A stretch of 64,000 bases of DNA from Thermococcus sp. 21S9. GTDB lineage: Archaea; Methanobacteriota_B; Thermococci; Thermococcales; Thermococcaceae. The position numbers and the translations under genes are program-made. The notes beneath the pieces are model-generated. The model was not told where the DNA came from and did no database searches. It was given only the letters and a program-made list of their open reading frames with translations. Positions 9,224 through 17,578 of the stretch are shown in pieces (position 1 is the first letter of the stretch; each line of letters opens with the position of its first letter). The stretch is taken from NCBI RefSeq assembly GCF_012027635.1, contig NZ_SNUS01000001.1, forward strand, positions 372,001 to 436,000, read 5' to 3'.

Positions 9224-10351
9224 ATGCAGATTATAGGCTACGTTCTCATCATCATAGCCCTGGGCAGGTTCCTCGCGGAGCTCTTCGAGAGGCTCGGCTA
9301 CCCCGGGATAGTCGGCGAGATAACAGCCGGTTTGATACTCGGCTACGTCCTGACCGGGGTTCCAGCGGACGAGATGAACCTCCTCGCGGAGTTCGGGATA
9401 TTCTTCCTCATGATTTCGGCAGGTCTTGAGATAACGCCGGAGGAGCTCCACATTGGAGGAAAGAAGGCGTTGCCCGTGTACCTGGCAACCCTGGGGGTAA
9501 TGATGCTCGTGACACTCCCCTTCACTGGATACCGGATAGGTACCGGGAACATCCTCGCCGCGGCGATACTGGCAGTGGCCAGTGCCCCAATCGTCGTCAA
9601 GCTGAAACGCTTCTTTGGCGACGACTACCTCCACGTTGCCCTCTCCTACGCGATAATAAGCGAGGTGTCGATACTCATACTTGTGTACGTCCTCGCGAAC
9701 TTCAAGGGCGCGGAGAGCACTTTAAACCTCATAACTACTATAGCCAAGCAGGCCCTGTTCATAGGAGGAGTGCTCTACATAAACTACAAGATAGGAATCC
9801 AGCACAAGGTCTGGTTAATAACCCAGCTCAGGAAACTTAAGAGTGACGAGGCGGTTTTTGGCCTCTTTATGGTCTTCGCGGCGACGCTTGGGTTCATAAG
9901 CGAGGAAGTTGGAATGCACTTCACCATAGGCGGTTTCCTGGCTGGACTGCTCCTCCACAGCGATTTGGTCGGCACGAAGCAGTATGAAAGGCTGGAAACA
10001 ATATTGAGCGGTGTGACGAGCGGAATCTTCGCGCCGATATTCTTCGCCTGGCGTGGGATGAACTTCAGGGCCGAGATAACCCTCATGGTGCTCTACGGGT
10101 TCCTCGTGGTGTACTCTGTCCGCTTCCTGCTGACGGTAATCCTTGAATGGGATGGAAAGCCCCTCAGCTCGCTGGCCAAGGCAACAGGACTTGTGAGCTT
10201 CGGAATCCTCGGCCTTCTCGTGGCAGACCTCGGTAACAGCTACGGCGTCCTGACTGGAGAGCTGTACTCAATAACCGCGTTCACCTCGGTCGCGGGAATA
10301 TTCCTCTCGGCAACGATTGGGAGGGTTTTAACGGCCGTGCAAAAGGCCTAA
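9224..10351 (+). CDS. Cation:proton antiporter (CPA2/NapA-KefB type)
   Basis: 375-aa integral membrane protein with about 11-12 hydrophobic segments over its whole length. CPA2 features include LGYPGIVGEITAGLILGYVL in helices 1-2 and a central hydrophobic region with SYAIISEVSILILVYVL. There is no C-terminal TrkA-N/RCK regulatory domain, so it is a minimal exchanger; it probably swaps Na+ or K+ for H+. The ATG is 3 nt after GGTGGGGAG. It is a single-gene unit: pdaD starts 72 bp later from its own TATA box. Confidence 0.85.
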   Translation: MQIIGYVLIIIALGRFLAELFERLGYPGIVGEITAGLILGYVLTGVPADEMNLLAEFGIFFLMISAGLEITPEELHIGGKKALPVYLATLGVMMLVTLPFTGYRIGTGNILAAAILAVASAPIVVKLKRFFGDDYLHVALSYAIISEVSILILVYVLANFKGAESTLNLITTIAKQALFIGGVLYINYKIGIQHKVWLITQLRKLKSDEAVFGLFMVFAATLGFISEEVGMHFTIGGFLAGLLLHSDLVGTKQYERLETILSGVTSGIFAPIFFAWRGMNFRAEITLMVLYGFLVVYSVRFLLTVILEWDGKPLSSLAKATGLVSFGILGLLVADLGNSYGVLTGELYSITAFTSVAGIFLSATIGRVLTAVQKA

Positions 10352-10366
10352 AAATTTTTGGGCAAG

Positions 10367-10375
10367 GTTTATAAG
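10367..10375 (+). promoter_or_regulatory. TATA box of pdaD
   Basis: GTTTATAAG lies 49 bp before the pdaD ATG, preceded by purine-rich bases that could serve as BRE. Confidence 0.5.
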
Positions 10376-10423
10376 CTCGGCGTTAAGCGGTGGAGTGATT
10401 GAAGGGTTGTAAGGGTGGTGAGA

Positions 10424-10897
10424 ATGAGCTGGACGACGCCTAAGAGGGCTTTTATGGGAGCGGCTACCGCCGAGGGCGGAACGAAGCTAAACGCCTTCGA
10501 TAACGCACTCCTCAAGCTTGGCATAGGAAACGTCAACCTCGTCAAGCTCAGCAGTGTCATTCCCGCGCACATCGAGTGGATGGATAAGGTCCACGACGTT
10601 CCGATTGGAATGCTCCTGCCGACGGTCTACGCGCACATCGAGAGCGACGAGCCGGGAATGACCATCAGCGCGGCGCTGGGAGTTGGGATAAGCAAGAACA
10701 ACGAGGGTGGCCTAATCTACGAGTACGCCGGTTACTGCACGAAGGAAGAGGCCGAGAGAATCGTGAAAAAGATGGTCGAGGAGGGCTTCGCCAACAGGGG
10801 CTGGGAGCTGGCCGAGTTCAAGGTTGCGAGCGCCGAGATAACCGTCAAGGACAAGCCCGCCGCGGCAATAGCGGTTGTCGTGATGTTCCCCTACTGA
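10424..10897 (+). CDS. pdaD: Pyruvoyl-dependent arginine decarboxylase
   Basis: Makes agmatine from arginine, the first step of archaeal polyamine synthesis. 157-aa proenzyme that self-cleaves within KLSSVIPAHI (between Ser43 and Ser44), turning the second serine into the pyruvoyl cofactor. Other conserved parts are the N-terminal EGGTKLNAFDNALLKLGIGN and GMLLPTVYAHIESDEPG. ATG 10424 follows GGTGGTGAGA. speE, which uses agmatine in Thermococcus, lies 560 bp downstream on the same strand, with one opposite-strand gene between them. Confidence 0.95.
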   Translation: MSWTTPKRAFMGAATAEGGTKLNAFDNALLKLGIGNVNLVKLSSVIPAHIEWMDKVHDVPIGMLLPTVYAHIESDEPGMTISAALGVGISKNNEGGLIYEYAGYCTKEEAERIVKKMVEEGFANRGWELAEFKVASAEITVKDKPAAAIAVVVMFPY

Positions 10898-11367
10898 ACC
10901 CTTTTCTTTTCGACCAGGGTGAACTCCCTGTCGCCAGTTCTCTGAAAGACCATCTCGTAGCGGGCTCTTCCCTTAACAGCCCACACCTCAACAACCGAAT
11001 CGCCGGTCATCCACAGAACCTCGAAGCCGAGCTTTCTCAGGGCTTCACTCAGCGGTCCCTCAAGCTTCACCCCGGGAATCAGAAGCTTCGGAACACCTTT
11101 ACCCTGGAGAAAGCGCCAGAGGGACACGAAGAGGGCCCGTGGACTGCCTTCATCGGCGGGGAAAACGAAGAAGAGAATCCCATCATCAAGGAAGCGCTCA
11201 AGGCGGTAATCGTCAAAGAAAGCCACGTCGAGTTCAACGGTTAGGCCGGGGTTCGCACTAACCTCCCCCACGAGATGGGGGATGCCCTCGCCGATTCCTC
11301 CCGTGATTTCAGCCCATAAATCCGCTATCCCCTGGGCGAGTTTCCGTCTGAGCTCTGCCTCGGCCAT
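10891..11367 (-). CDS. Hypothetical protein between pdaD and speE
   Basis: 158 aa, soluble, mixed alpha/beta, no domain recognised. It starts MAEAELRRKLAQGIADLWAE and has an alternating hydrophobic core (DDGILFFVFPADEG, VPKLLIPGVKLEG, GFEVLWMTGDSVVEVWAVKG). The frame stays open further upstream, but that part is antisense to speE, so ATG 11367 is the natural start; the ribosome site is weak and the transcript may be nearly leaderless. It overlaps the pdaD 3' end by 7 bp and diverges from speE. Its place within the polyamine pair is suggestive only. Confidence 0.6.
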   Translation of the reverse strand: MAEAELRRKLAQGIADLWAEITGGIGEGIPHLVGEVSANPGLTVELDVAFFDDYRLERFLDDGILFFVFPADEGSPRALFVSLWRFLQGKGVPKLLIPGVKLEGPLSEALRKLGFEVLWMTGDSVVEVWAVKGRARYEMVFQRTGDREFTLVEKKRVQ

Positions 11368-11460
11368 CGCTACTAACTCTCGGAAGGGCCTTAATAACTT
11401 TGCCCCGTGAAAACCCATAGGTTTAAAACCCGAACGGTGAGCTAAGCTCAGGTGAGGTTC

Positions 11461-12306
11461 ATGGGCTACAGCGAGGAGGAGAGGGCCTTTATCGAGTGGT
11501 ATCCGAGGGGCTACGGCGTCGGTTTCAAGGTTAAGGAGAGGCTCTTCGAGACGCAGACGAAATACCAGCGGCTGGAGCTTTACGAAACCGAGGGGTTCGG
11601 CAAACTGCTCGTCCTCGACGGGACGGTCCAGCTCGTCGAGATAGGCGAGGAGAGCTACCACGAGGTTCTCGTTCACCCGGTCATGCTCGCGCACCCGAAC
11701 CCAAGAAGGGTTCTCGTAATAGGTGGCGGTGACGGAGGAACGCTGAGGGAAGTTCTCAGGCACGAGAGCGTGGAGAAGGCCACGATGGTCGAGATTGACG
11801 AGATGGTCGTCGAGGTCTCGAGGATTTACCTCGGCATAGACAGGGGCGCCTTCGACGACCCGAGGGCCGAGCTGATAATCGGCGACGGCGTGGAGTACCT
11901 GAAGAACACGGAGGAGCGCTTCGACGTCATAATCGTGGACTCAACCGACCCCGTCGGCCCTGCGAAGCTCCTGTTCTCGGAGGAGTTCTACAGGACGGCC
12001 TACGAGAAGCTCAACGAGAAGGGCCTCTACATCACACAGGCCGGGAGCGTCTACCTCTTCACCAACGAGCTCATAGATGCCTACAAAGCGATGAAGAGGG
12101 TGTTCGATAAGGTTTACTACTTCAGCTTCCCCGTGATAGGCTACGCCTCACCCTGGAGCTTCCTCGTGGGTGTTAAGGGCGACGTGGACTTCAGGAAGGT
12201 GGACGTGAGCAGGGCCCCGGAGAAGCTCTACTACTACGACCCCGAGAGGCACGAGACGCTCTTCCAGATGCCGAAGTACGTCAGGGAACTCCTTGAGAAG
12301 GAGTGA
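11461..12306 (+). CDS. speE: Spermidine synthase-type aminopropyltransferase
   Basis: Transfers an aminopropyl group from decarboxylated SAM; in Thermococcus the preferred acceptor is agmatine. 281 aa. N-terminal beta domain ([20 protein letters not shown]), then a Rossmann domain with the nucleotide motif [20 protein letters not shown] and the catalytic/acceptor-site segment [20 protein letters not shown]. Start ATG 11461 comes after GGTGA at 11451-11455. Together with pdaD it supports the agmatine-to-aminopropylagmatine route. Confidence 0.95.
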   Translation: MGYSEEERAFIEWYPRGYGVGFKVKERLFETQTKYQRLELYETEGFGKLLVLDGTVQLVEIGEESYHEVLVHPVMLAHPNPRRVLVIGGGDGGTLREVLRHESVEKATMVEIDEMVVEVSRIYLGIDRGAFDDPRAELIIGDGVEYLKNTEERFDVIIVDSTDPVGPAKLLFSEEFYRTAYEKLNEKGLYITQAGSVYLFTNELIDAYKAMKRVFDKVYYFSFPVIGYASPWSFLVGVKGDVDFRKVDVSRAPEKLYYYDPERHETLFQMPKYVRELLEKE

Positions 12307-12311
12307 AGGGT

Positions 12312-13193
12312 GTGAACTGGAGAAAACCGGCAACGCTACTCCTAACCGTTGCCATAACCGCCTATCTGCTCCATAAGGTCTACGCCGAAGCTTCAAGGGT
12401 GAACCTGAGCGCTTCCTCGCTGTTATCCCCCTATTTCCTGACAGCAATTCTGACGGGTTTCGTGGCGTACCTCCTCTACACCGCACTCTGGTACGTCTAC
12501 GTTCACCACGCCTCGGGGGTTTCGTTCAGGAGAACCCTGCTGGCGACGCTCACCGGGACGTACCTTGGATTCTCCCTTAACACCGCAGTCGGGGTTCTCG
12601 TGAAGGTCAAACTGCTCGGAACCGACTACTGGTACACGATGGGCGTCGGTTTGCTCGCGATAGCGACGGAATTCCTCGCGGGCCTGCTCCTAATCACAGT
12701 GGTCGGGAAGAACGTGGTGGCGCTTGTACTTGCCGGTGCCATCCTCACGGCGATGGTCTTCGACAGGGTTGCCTATTATACCCTGTACCCAGTTTTCAGG
12801 GCACTAAAGAAGCTCGAAACGCTGGAACGGATGTACTCCGGCTGGCACAGGGCGAGGGGAAACACAAGAACCGTCCTGCTCGCGGTTTCCGTTGGAATCC
12901 TCCTGACACTCGCCAACGCGACGACCCTTTACCTCACCGCCAAGACCTTCGGCGTCGGAGCGGGCTACCTGAAGTTCCTTGAGGCGATAATATACTCGAA
13001 TTTCCTCGGGGGAGTCCTCGGAACTCCCGGCGGGATTGGGGCGAACGAGCTTGGAGTAACGCTCGCCATCGGCGACAGTCCAACTGCAATCGTTGTGGCG
13101 TTCCTGTACAAGTTCATAACCCAGTACGCCTACGCCATCGTCGGGGCGGTCGCGTTTTATCGCCTCGTGGCGGGCGAGGTTAAAGCTAATTAA
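12312..13193 (+). CDS. Lysylphosphatidylglycerol-synthase-TM/UPF0104-type membrane protein
   Basis: 293 aa with about 7-8 membrane helices, resembling the flippase-like membrane domain found alone in archaea (UPF0104). The usual conserved block near the C-terminus is present: FLGGVLGTPGGIGANELGVT. The role is unknown; lipid or glycolipid translocation is a guess from the family. GTG 12312 is preferred: GGAGTGA, which contains the speE stop codon, lies 5 nt upstream, so translation is coupled to speE. Confidence 0.75.
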   Translation: MNWRKPATLLLTVAITAYLLHKVYAEASRVNLSASSLLSPYFLTAILTGFVAYLLYTALWYVYVHHASGVSFRRTLLATLTGTYLGFSLNTAVGVLVKVKLLGTDYWYTMGVGLLAIATEFLAGLLLITVVGKNVVALVLAGAILTAMVFDRVAYYTLYPVFRALKKLETLERMYSGWHRARGNTRTVLLAVSVGILLTLANATTLYLTAKTFGVGAGYLKFLEAIIYSNFLGGVLGTPGGIGANELGVTLAIGDSPTAIVVAFLYKFITQYAYAIVGAVAFYRLVAGEVKAN

Positions 13194-13223
13194 GCCCCAC
13201 TTCCTATTATCCGCGGTGGTCGT

Positions 13224-13955
13224 ATGAGGCTTGAGGAACTCACGTGGCCCGAGTTTGAGCGGGTCAGGAAGAAGGTGAAGGCCGTTATAATCCCGGTCGG
13301 AAGCGTTGAGGCCCACGGGAGGCACCTGCCCCTCGGTACTGACGTCTTCGCGCCGGTGGAGATAGCGAATCGCGTTGACGAGAAGCTGAAGGAGAAAGGC
13401 GTTGACGTCATCGTGGCCCCGCCGGTGTGGTACGGGCACACGTTCGTTCTCAACGTCTATCCGGGGACGATAAACATCTCGGCCGACGCGCTGAAGGCCT
13501 ACGTGGCCGAAATCCTGCGCGAGTTCGCGAGGGAAGGCTTTAGAAGGCTCGTTCTACTCAACGGACACGGCGGAAACCACTCCCCGCTGGTTCTGGCATC
13601 GGAGGAAGTTGCGGAGGAGTTCGACGTAGAGATATGGCTAATAAACTGGTGGCTCGACTTCAGGGAGGAAATCCTTGAGGTCTGCTCGAGCCAGGGGCAC
13701 GCAGGCGAGGACGAGACGTCGGTAATCCTCGCGATAAGGCCAGAACTCGTGAAGATGAAAGAGGCCAGAGGAGAGAGGAGAACGAGGAAAGTCCGGGTCA
13801 TAAGGAGGGACATCGGCTTCGAACTCTTCCCGGACGGGGTCAACGACGACCCGAGGAATGCGAGCGCCGAAAAGGGCGAGGCGATACTCGGAAGGGTCAG
13901 CGAAAGGATAGCCGAACTCCTGGTGGAAGCGGATGAAGAGGGAAAGGGTTCTTGA
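13224..13955 (+). CDS. Creatininase-family metal-dependent amidohydrolase
   Basis: 243 aa. Metal-binding motifs of the creatinine amidohydrolase fold are all present: GSVEAHGRHLPLGTD near residue 27, LNGHGGNH near 112 and GHAGEDETS near 155. Archaeal members include ArfB, the formylamide hydrolase of riboflavin/F420 synthesis, and enzymes with unknown substrates; the sequence alone does not separate these. The ATG is preceded by GGTGGTCGT. The next gene begins inside its 3' end. Confidence 0.85.
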   Translation: MRLEELTWPEFERVRKKVKAVIIPVGSVEAHGRHLPLGTDVFAPVEIANRVDEKLKEKGVDVIVAPPVWYGHTFVLNVYPGTINISADALKAYVAEILREFAREGFRRLVLLNGHGGNHSPLVLASEEVAEEFDVEIWLINWWLDFREEILEVCSSQGHAGEDETSVILAIRPELVKMKEARGERRTRKVRVIRRDIGFELFPDGVNDDPRNASAEKGEAILGRVSERIAELLVEADEEGKGS

Positions 13956-14613
13956 GGAGATCGACAGGCGAATAAAGCGCCTTCAGGCAGAGATAGAGAT
14001 AGCCGAAACGGGATTAAGGAGAATTGAGGAGATCGGGGCCAGGGCAAAGGGGCCGGAGGTGAAGGACTACTCCCCATATTACCTCGCGGGAATGCTCCTC
14101 TGGTTCGCAATAGGCCTCGTTCTCCTCGTGGTCATCTCGAAGAGGGCCCCCTCAGGCGTTAAGATACCCACCGGGCTCTACGCGCTGATGATTGTCGCCT
14201 TCAGTGTGCCCCTTGCCTACTACCTCCTGACCCGGGAGCGGAAGGAGGAGCCCGGAAAAGACCTTCTCGAAAGGGAGAGGATGGCAAGGCTGGTTCTCAA
14301 GGCCTTCTACGAGCCCCTGAGAAGGGCCGTGGAAAGGGACGACAGGAAGGCCCTCGAAACCCTCGCGGATGAGCTCCTGAGGAATCCAGCACTCGCGAAC
14401 GCAATCGAGAGGCTCGGTGAGGGCGACCCGAAGGTCATCGCCTACGCCCTGCTCCTCTACGCAAACTTCAGGGACGGCCTTGAAGACGAAGTTGCGGAAA
14501 CCGCGGAAAGGGTTCACAACAAGCCCGTAAAGGCCCTCCTCCAGTCCCTGCTCGAGCCGAAAGGTTATAACGGTGAAGAACGCTCGATAGAGGGGGAAGG
14601 CAATGAGGTTTGA
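13933..14613 (+). CDS. Hypothetical membrane protein with N-terminal coiled coil
   Basis: 226 aa. Residues 1-37 form a charged helix likely to be coiled coil (EEIDRRIKRLQAEIEIAETG). Two membrane helices follow (about 49-70 and 80-98), then a cytosolic helical domain (about 105-205) rich in Arg/Glu. No family recognised. Its ATG is inside the preceding gene (23-bp overlap), with GGTGGA at the ribosome-site distance, and its 3' end overlaps the next gene by 11 bp, so the three genes form a tight operon. Confidence 0.7.
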   Translation: MKRERVLEEIDRRIKRLQAEIEIAETGLRRIEEIGARAKGPEVKDYSPYYLAGMLLWFAIGLVLLVVISKRAPSGVKIPTGLYALMIVAFSVPLAYYLLTRERKEEPGKDLLERERMARLVLKAFYEPLRRAVERDDRKALETLADELLRNPALANAIERLGEGDPKVIAYALLLYANFRDGLEDEVAETAERVHNKPVKALLQSLLEPKGYNGEERSIEGEGNEV

Positions 14614-15415
14614 AGTTCTCACCAAGGACGATATGAACGCCCTCTCGCGCGAGCTCAGCAGGGCGGGAATAATGAACAGGACGAAGGAAGAAACCAGGGC
14701 CGAGATTGAGCACTACGTTGTAATCCGGGGCACATACGCCCAGCTCGTCGAGGTGGCCTCAGAGGTTCCGGCCATAGGTGAGGAACTCGAGGCTGTAAAG
14801 CTGGCCTACGACGAACTCCTTGAAAACTGGGAGCCAGGGGAGGTTAAGGAGCTCGGAACCCTCTTTGAAGAGCCAGACCTTCCAAAGCTCTCGGTTGTGA
14901 GCGCGCTTATTGAATCCGGGGCGATAGAGGAAACCGACGGGGGCTTCCTGCTGAGGGAAAGAGTTCCCCTCGACGCGCTGAGCCTTGAGCTACGCTTCCC
15001 GATTGAGGAAATCGGCGACGAGCTTGAGGAGCTTGAGGAAAGGTTAAGGGCAACGCTCGTAACCGAATACACCCTTGAGAAGCGCTACTACGTTGAGGTC
15101 TTGGAGGTCGAGAGGGAGCTAATAGAGACGGCCCTTGAGGTGGCTGAAGATTATGCGACCGAGGAGAGCTACGTCGAGGCGATGTTCGACGGAATAGCCC
15201 GCTCCGTTTTGGCAGAGAGAATCCTTGAGCTGGCCGAGAAGTACAGAAGGAAGAACGAGCTCATCGAGGCAATCATGGAGCTCGAGCCAATAACCGTCGA
15301 GGGCAATAACGAGAGGATAAACATCTACTACGACGAGGACGCGATAGAGGACTTCCTGAAGGTTCTTCAAACACTCGGCTACCTCAAGGTCAAGGGCAAC
15401 AGGATATGGATTTAG
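14603..15415 (+). CDS. Conserved hypothetical protein, helical and acidic
   Basis: 270 aa, soluble, glutamate-rich, mostly helical, possibly a string of small winged-helix-like units ending in DFLKVLQTLGYLKVKGNRIW. No catalytic motif. It is translationally coupled to the membrane protein upstream (ATG within its last codons). The pattern could suit a regulatory or scaffold protein, but I do not recognise it. Confidence 0.7.
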   Translation: MRFEVLTKDDMNALSRELSRAGIMNRTKEETRAEIEHYVVIRGTYAQLVEVASEVPAIGEELEAVKLAYDELLENWEPGEVKELGTLFEEPDLPKLSVVSALIESGAIEETDGGFLLRERVPLDALSLELRFPIEEIGDELEELEERLRATLVTEYTLEKRYYVEVLEVERELIETALEVAEDYATEESYVEAMFDGIARSVLAERILELAEKYRRKNELIEAIMELEPITVEGNNERINIYYDEDAIEDFLKVLQTLGYLKVKGNRIWI

Positions 15416-15461
15416 CAAAGTTTAAAAGCCCGAATCAAAACTCCGCTCGGGGGTGGAGGAG

Positions 15462-15605
15462 ATGGCGGTGTTGAAGGCCATCAAGATTAAGGACAGGGAC
15501 GGGGAGATACTCTTCCGCTGTCCGAGGTGCGGAATGGTCTTCAAGGATGCGAAGGCCTTCACGAGGCACGTGAACAGGGCTCACGGCCATCTCTTCCGCA
15601 GGTGA
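15462..15605 (+). CDS. One-finger C2H2 zinc protein (47 aa)
   Basis: A short gene of 48 codons. The protein has one classical finger, [20 protein letters not shown] with His and a second His four residues on (C-x2-C-x12-H-x4-H), and basic ends. The ribosome site GGTGGAGGAG lies directly before ATG 15462, and a TATA-like TTTAAAA is near 15420. Small archaeal C2H2 proteins of this sort are taken to bind nucleic acid; the target is unknown. Confidence 0.8.
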   Translation: MAVLKAIKIKDRDGEILFRCPRCGMVFKDAKAFTRHVNRAHGHLFRR

Positions 15606-15679
15606 TTTCCTTCTTTTCTTGCGGGATGAAGAAACAGCCAGGACCCTGAAAAGTGATGAGCGGAGGGCTTGGCCGACCG

Positions 15680-16693
15680 CTACTCGCGCATGACGATTTC
15701 CTTCGTGAGGCGGACTATGAAGGTTTTCCCGACCTTCTCCCTCTCGACGAGCTGTTTCTTCTCGAGCTCCTGAATGATTCTGCTTATCGTCGGCCTCGAA
15801 TAACCGGTAAGCTCCGGCAGTTCCTCCTGCTTTACCGTTCCGCCCTTGTCAAGGATTGCCTTGACGACTATGCGCTCCTTCTCGGTTAAAACCTCGATTG
15901 GAACCTTGTTGGCGGACCACTTCTTCTTTGCATAGTAGAGCGAAGCCGGAATCGCAACCGCGAGGGTGAGAATTACCGCACCGATGACGAGGGTCCAGTT
16001 GGTTCTCGCCGGGGGTGTGGAGGATGAGACGGTTATCGTTATGCTCTCCTTCACCCAGTAAGTCTGGTACCCGAGTTCCTGGAGCTGGGCCTGGATGTTC
16101 TTGGACATACCCGCCCCAATGAGAACCACAAGGTTCGGGTGGAGCCTCTTGAGGGCCGTGACGACCGACTTGGAGAGGTTGTTGGGGTCAGTCAAGAGGA
16201 GCGGGTTCTCGTAAGTCATCGCCCATCTCGCAGCTGCTAAGGCCGAACCGTAGTCGCTGGCACTGGCAAGGATTACAGTGTTGGCGCCGTTTGGGTAGAA
16301 CTCCTCGGCGAGCTTGACGGAGGTGTCAACCCGCGTAGCCCCTCCTATCCTCGTGACCTGAAAGCCAAGGCCGATAAGCTGTTCCTGCACCTTCTGGCTG
16401 ATTGCCTTGTAATCACCTATAACGAGCACCTTGTACCAGCCGAACTGTTCATAGCTCTGGAGCTGGGCGAGGGTTGTTGTGTCGAGCTCATTCGGATTAA
16501 CGGGGAGAATCGGTATCCCCAGAAGCCGTGAATAGGGGAGAGCGACTATATAATCAATCAGGTTGTCGTTTCTCACGATTATCAGGTCGTAAGGAGGACT
16601 TTCCCCCGGAACCTGGGCCCCAACGGGATGAACGAGCGGAGTTATGAACATCAAAACCAGTGCAAAGATAAGAAACCCAGCCCTTCTGCCCAT
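15680..16693 (-). CDS. Membrane-anchored HTH protein with extracellular cell-wall-binding-repeat-2-like domain
   Basis: 337 aa. Signal sequence about 1-27; an outside domain about 33-215 resembling CW_binding_2 repeats (RIGGATRVDTSVKLAEEFYP, NTVILASASDYGSALAAARW); a Ser/Thr/Pro linker; one membrane helix about 233-254 followed by KKKW; and a cytosolic winged HTH about 265-335 (GYSRPTISRIIQELEKKQLV). The layout is that of a one-component transmembrane regulator. The ATG follows GGTGGTGA. It is a single gene, convergent with the zinc-finger gene. Confidence 0.8.
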   Translation of the reverse strand: MGRRAGFLIFALVLMFITPLVHPVGAQVPGESPPYDLIIVRNDNLIDYIVALPYSRLLGIPILPVNPNELDTTTLAQLQSYEQFGWYKVLVIGDYKAISQKVQEQLIGLGFQVTRIGGATRVDTSVKLAEEFYPNGANTVILASASDYGSALAAARWAMTYENPLLLTDPNNLSKSVVTALKRLHPNLVVLIGAGMSKNIQAQLQELGYQTYWVKESITITVSSSTPPARTNWTLVIGAVILTLAVAIPASLYYAKKKWSANKVPIEVLTEKERIVVKAILDKGGTVKQEELPELTGYSRPTISRIIQELEKKQLVEREKVGKTFIVRLTKEIVMRE

Positions 16694-16738
16694 TTCACCA
16701 CCTGAAAAGGAGATAAAGGGAGGCTCTTAAAAGGTTTT

Positions 16739-17413
16739 TCAAAGCTCAAGCTCCTCGCCGGGCTTGAGGATAACGACCTCGGCCTTGTCCCCAACAAGCT
16801 TCTTGAACTCCCCGGGGTCGGCCGAAATCGGGGGCCAGGTGTTGTAGTGCATCGGGACGACCTTCTTCGGCTTGAGCAGTTCAACGGCCTTTGCAGCTTC
16901 CCTCGGACCCATTGTGAAGTGTCCACCTATCGGGAGCAGGGCAACGTCAATCGGGCCGTAGAGCTCGCTGAACAGACCCATGTCAAGGAACACGAAGGTG
17001 TCGCCGGCGTGGTAAACCGTCTTCCCGTCGAGCTTGACGATGTAACCACACGGGTTGCCGATTCCGTACTTGCCGTCGCTGCTTGAGTGCCAGGCAGGAA
17101 CCTGGACGATTCCGACGCCGTCAACCTCGGTCGGACCATAGTTCATACCGATGACTTCAACCCCCTCAGCCTGCTCGCTGATGTAGTTGGCGACGTCGAA
17201 CATTGCAACTATCTTCGCGCCTGTCCTCTTGGCTATCTCGACCGCGTCTCCGATGTGGTCCCCGTGGGCGTGGGTAACAAGTATCAGGTCCGCTTCAACC
17301 TCCTCCGGCTTCACCGCGGCCTGCGGGTTGCCGGTGAGGAAGGGGTCTATCAGGATTCTCTTGCTCCCCTCAATCAGAAAAGCCGCGTGGCCGAGGAACT
17401 TCACCTTCACCAT
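16739..17413 (-). CDS. UPF0173-type metallo-beta-lactamase-fold hydrolase
   Basis: 224 aa. Metal-ligand motif LVTHAHGDHIGDAVE near residue 50, later histidines in PAWHSSSDGKYG, the Asp ligand in TVYHAGDTFVFLDM, and a C-terminal VVPMHYNTWPPI. This is the usual set of the YycJ/UPF0173 group, whose substrates are unknown. ATG 17413 is chosen over 17422 because GGTGATG overlaps the latter. It may be cotranscribed with the HTH membrane protein downstream (45-bp gap). Confidence 0.85.
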   Translation of the reverse strand: MVKVKFLGHAAFLIEGSKRILIDPFLTGNPQAAVKPEEVEADLILVTHAHGDHIGDAVEIAKRTGAKIVAMFDVANYISEQAEGVEVIGMNYGPTEVDGVGIVQVPAWHSSSDGKYGIGNPCGYIVKLDGKTVYHAGDTFVFLDMGLFSELYGPIDVALLPIGGHFTMGPREAAKAVELLKPKKVVPMHYNTWPPISADPGEFKKLVGDKAEVVILKPGEELEL

Positions 17414-17540
17414 CGCCATCACCTCCGAGGATAAAATAACCAGAGCTTACTTAAATCTTTCGATGACTGAAAAAGCCCACTGATGGACGTAAAAGTCTCA
17501 ACGATGCCCTAAAATTCTCCAATGCCCCTTTTGGGAAAGC

Positions 17541-17549
17541 TTATATACG
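17541..17549 (+). promoter_or_regulatory. TATA box of the ACS/IOR operon
   Basis: TTATATACG about 30 bp before ATG 17579, giving a very short leader that contains the GGTGGGG ribosome site. Confidence 0.55.
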
Positions 17550-17578
17550 ATTCAACGGAGATTTAAACGGTGGGGCGT

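Noticed and set aside
11368-11763. N-terminal extension of the 158-aa protein between pdaD and speE
   Set aside because: It is antisense to the conserved N-terminal part of speE and reads like a frame shadow; ATG 11367 gives a sensible start.
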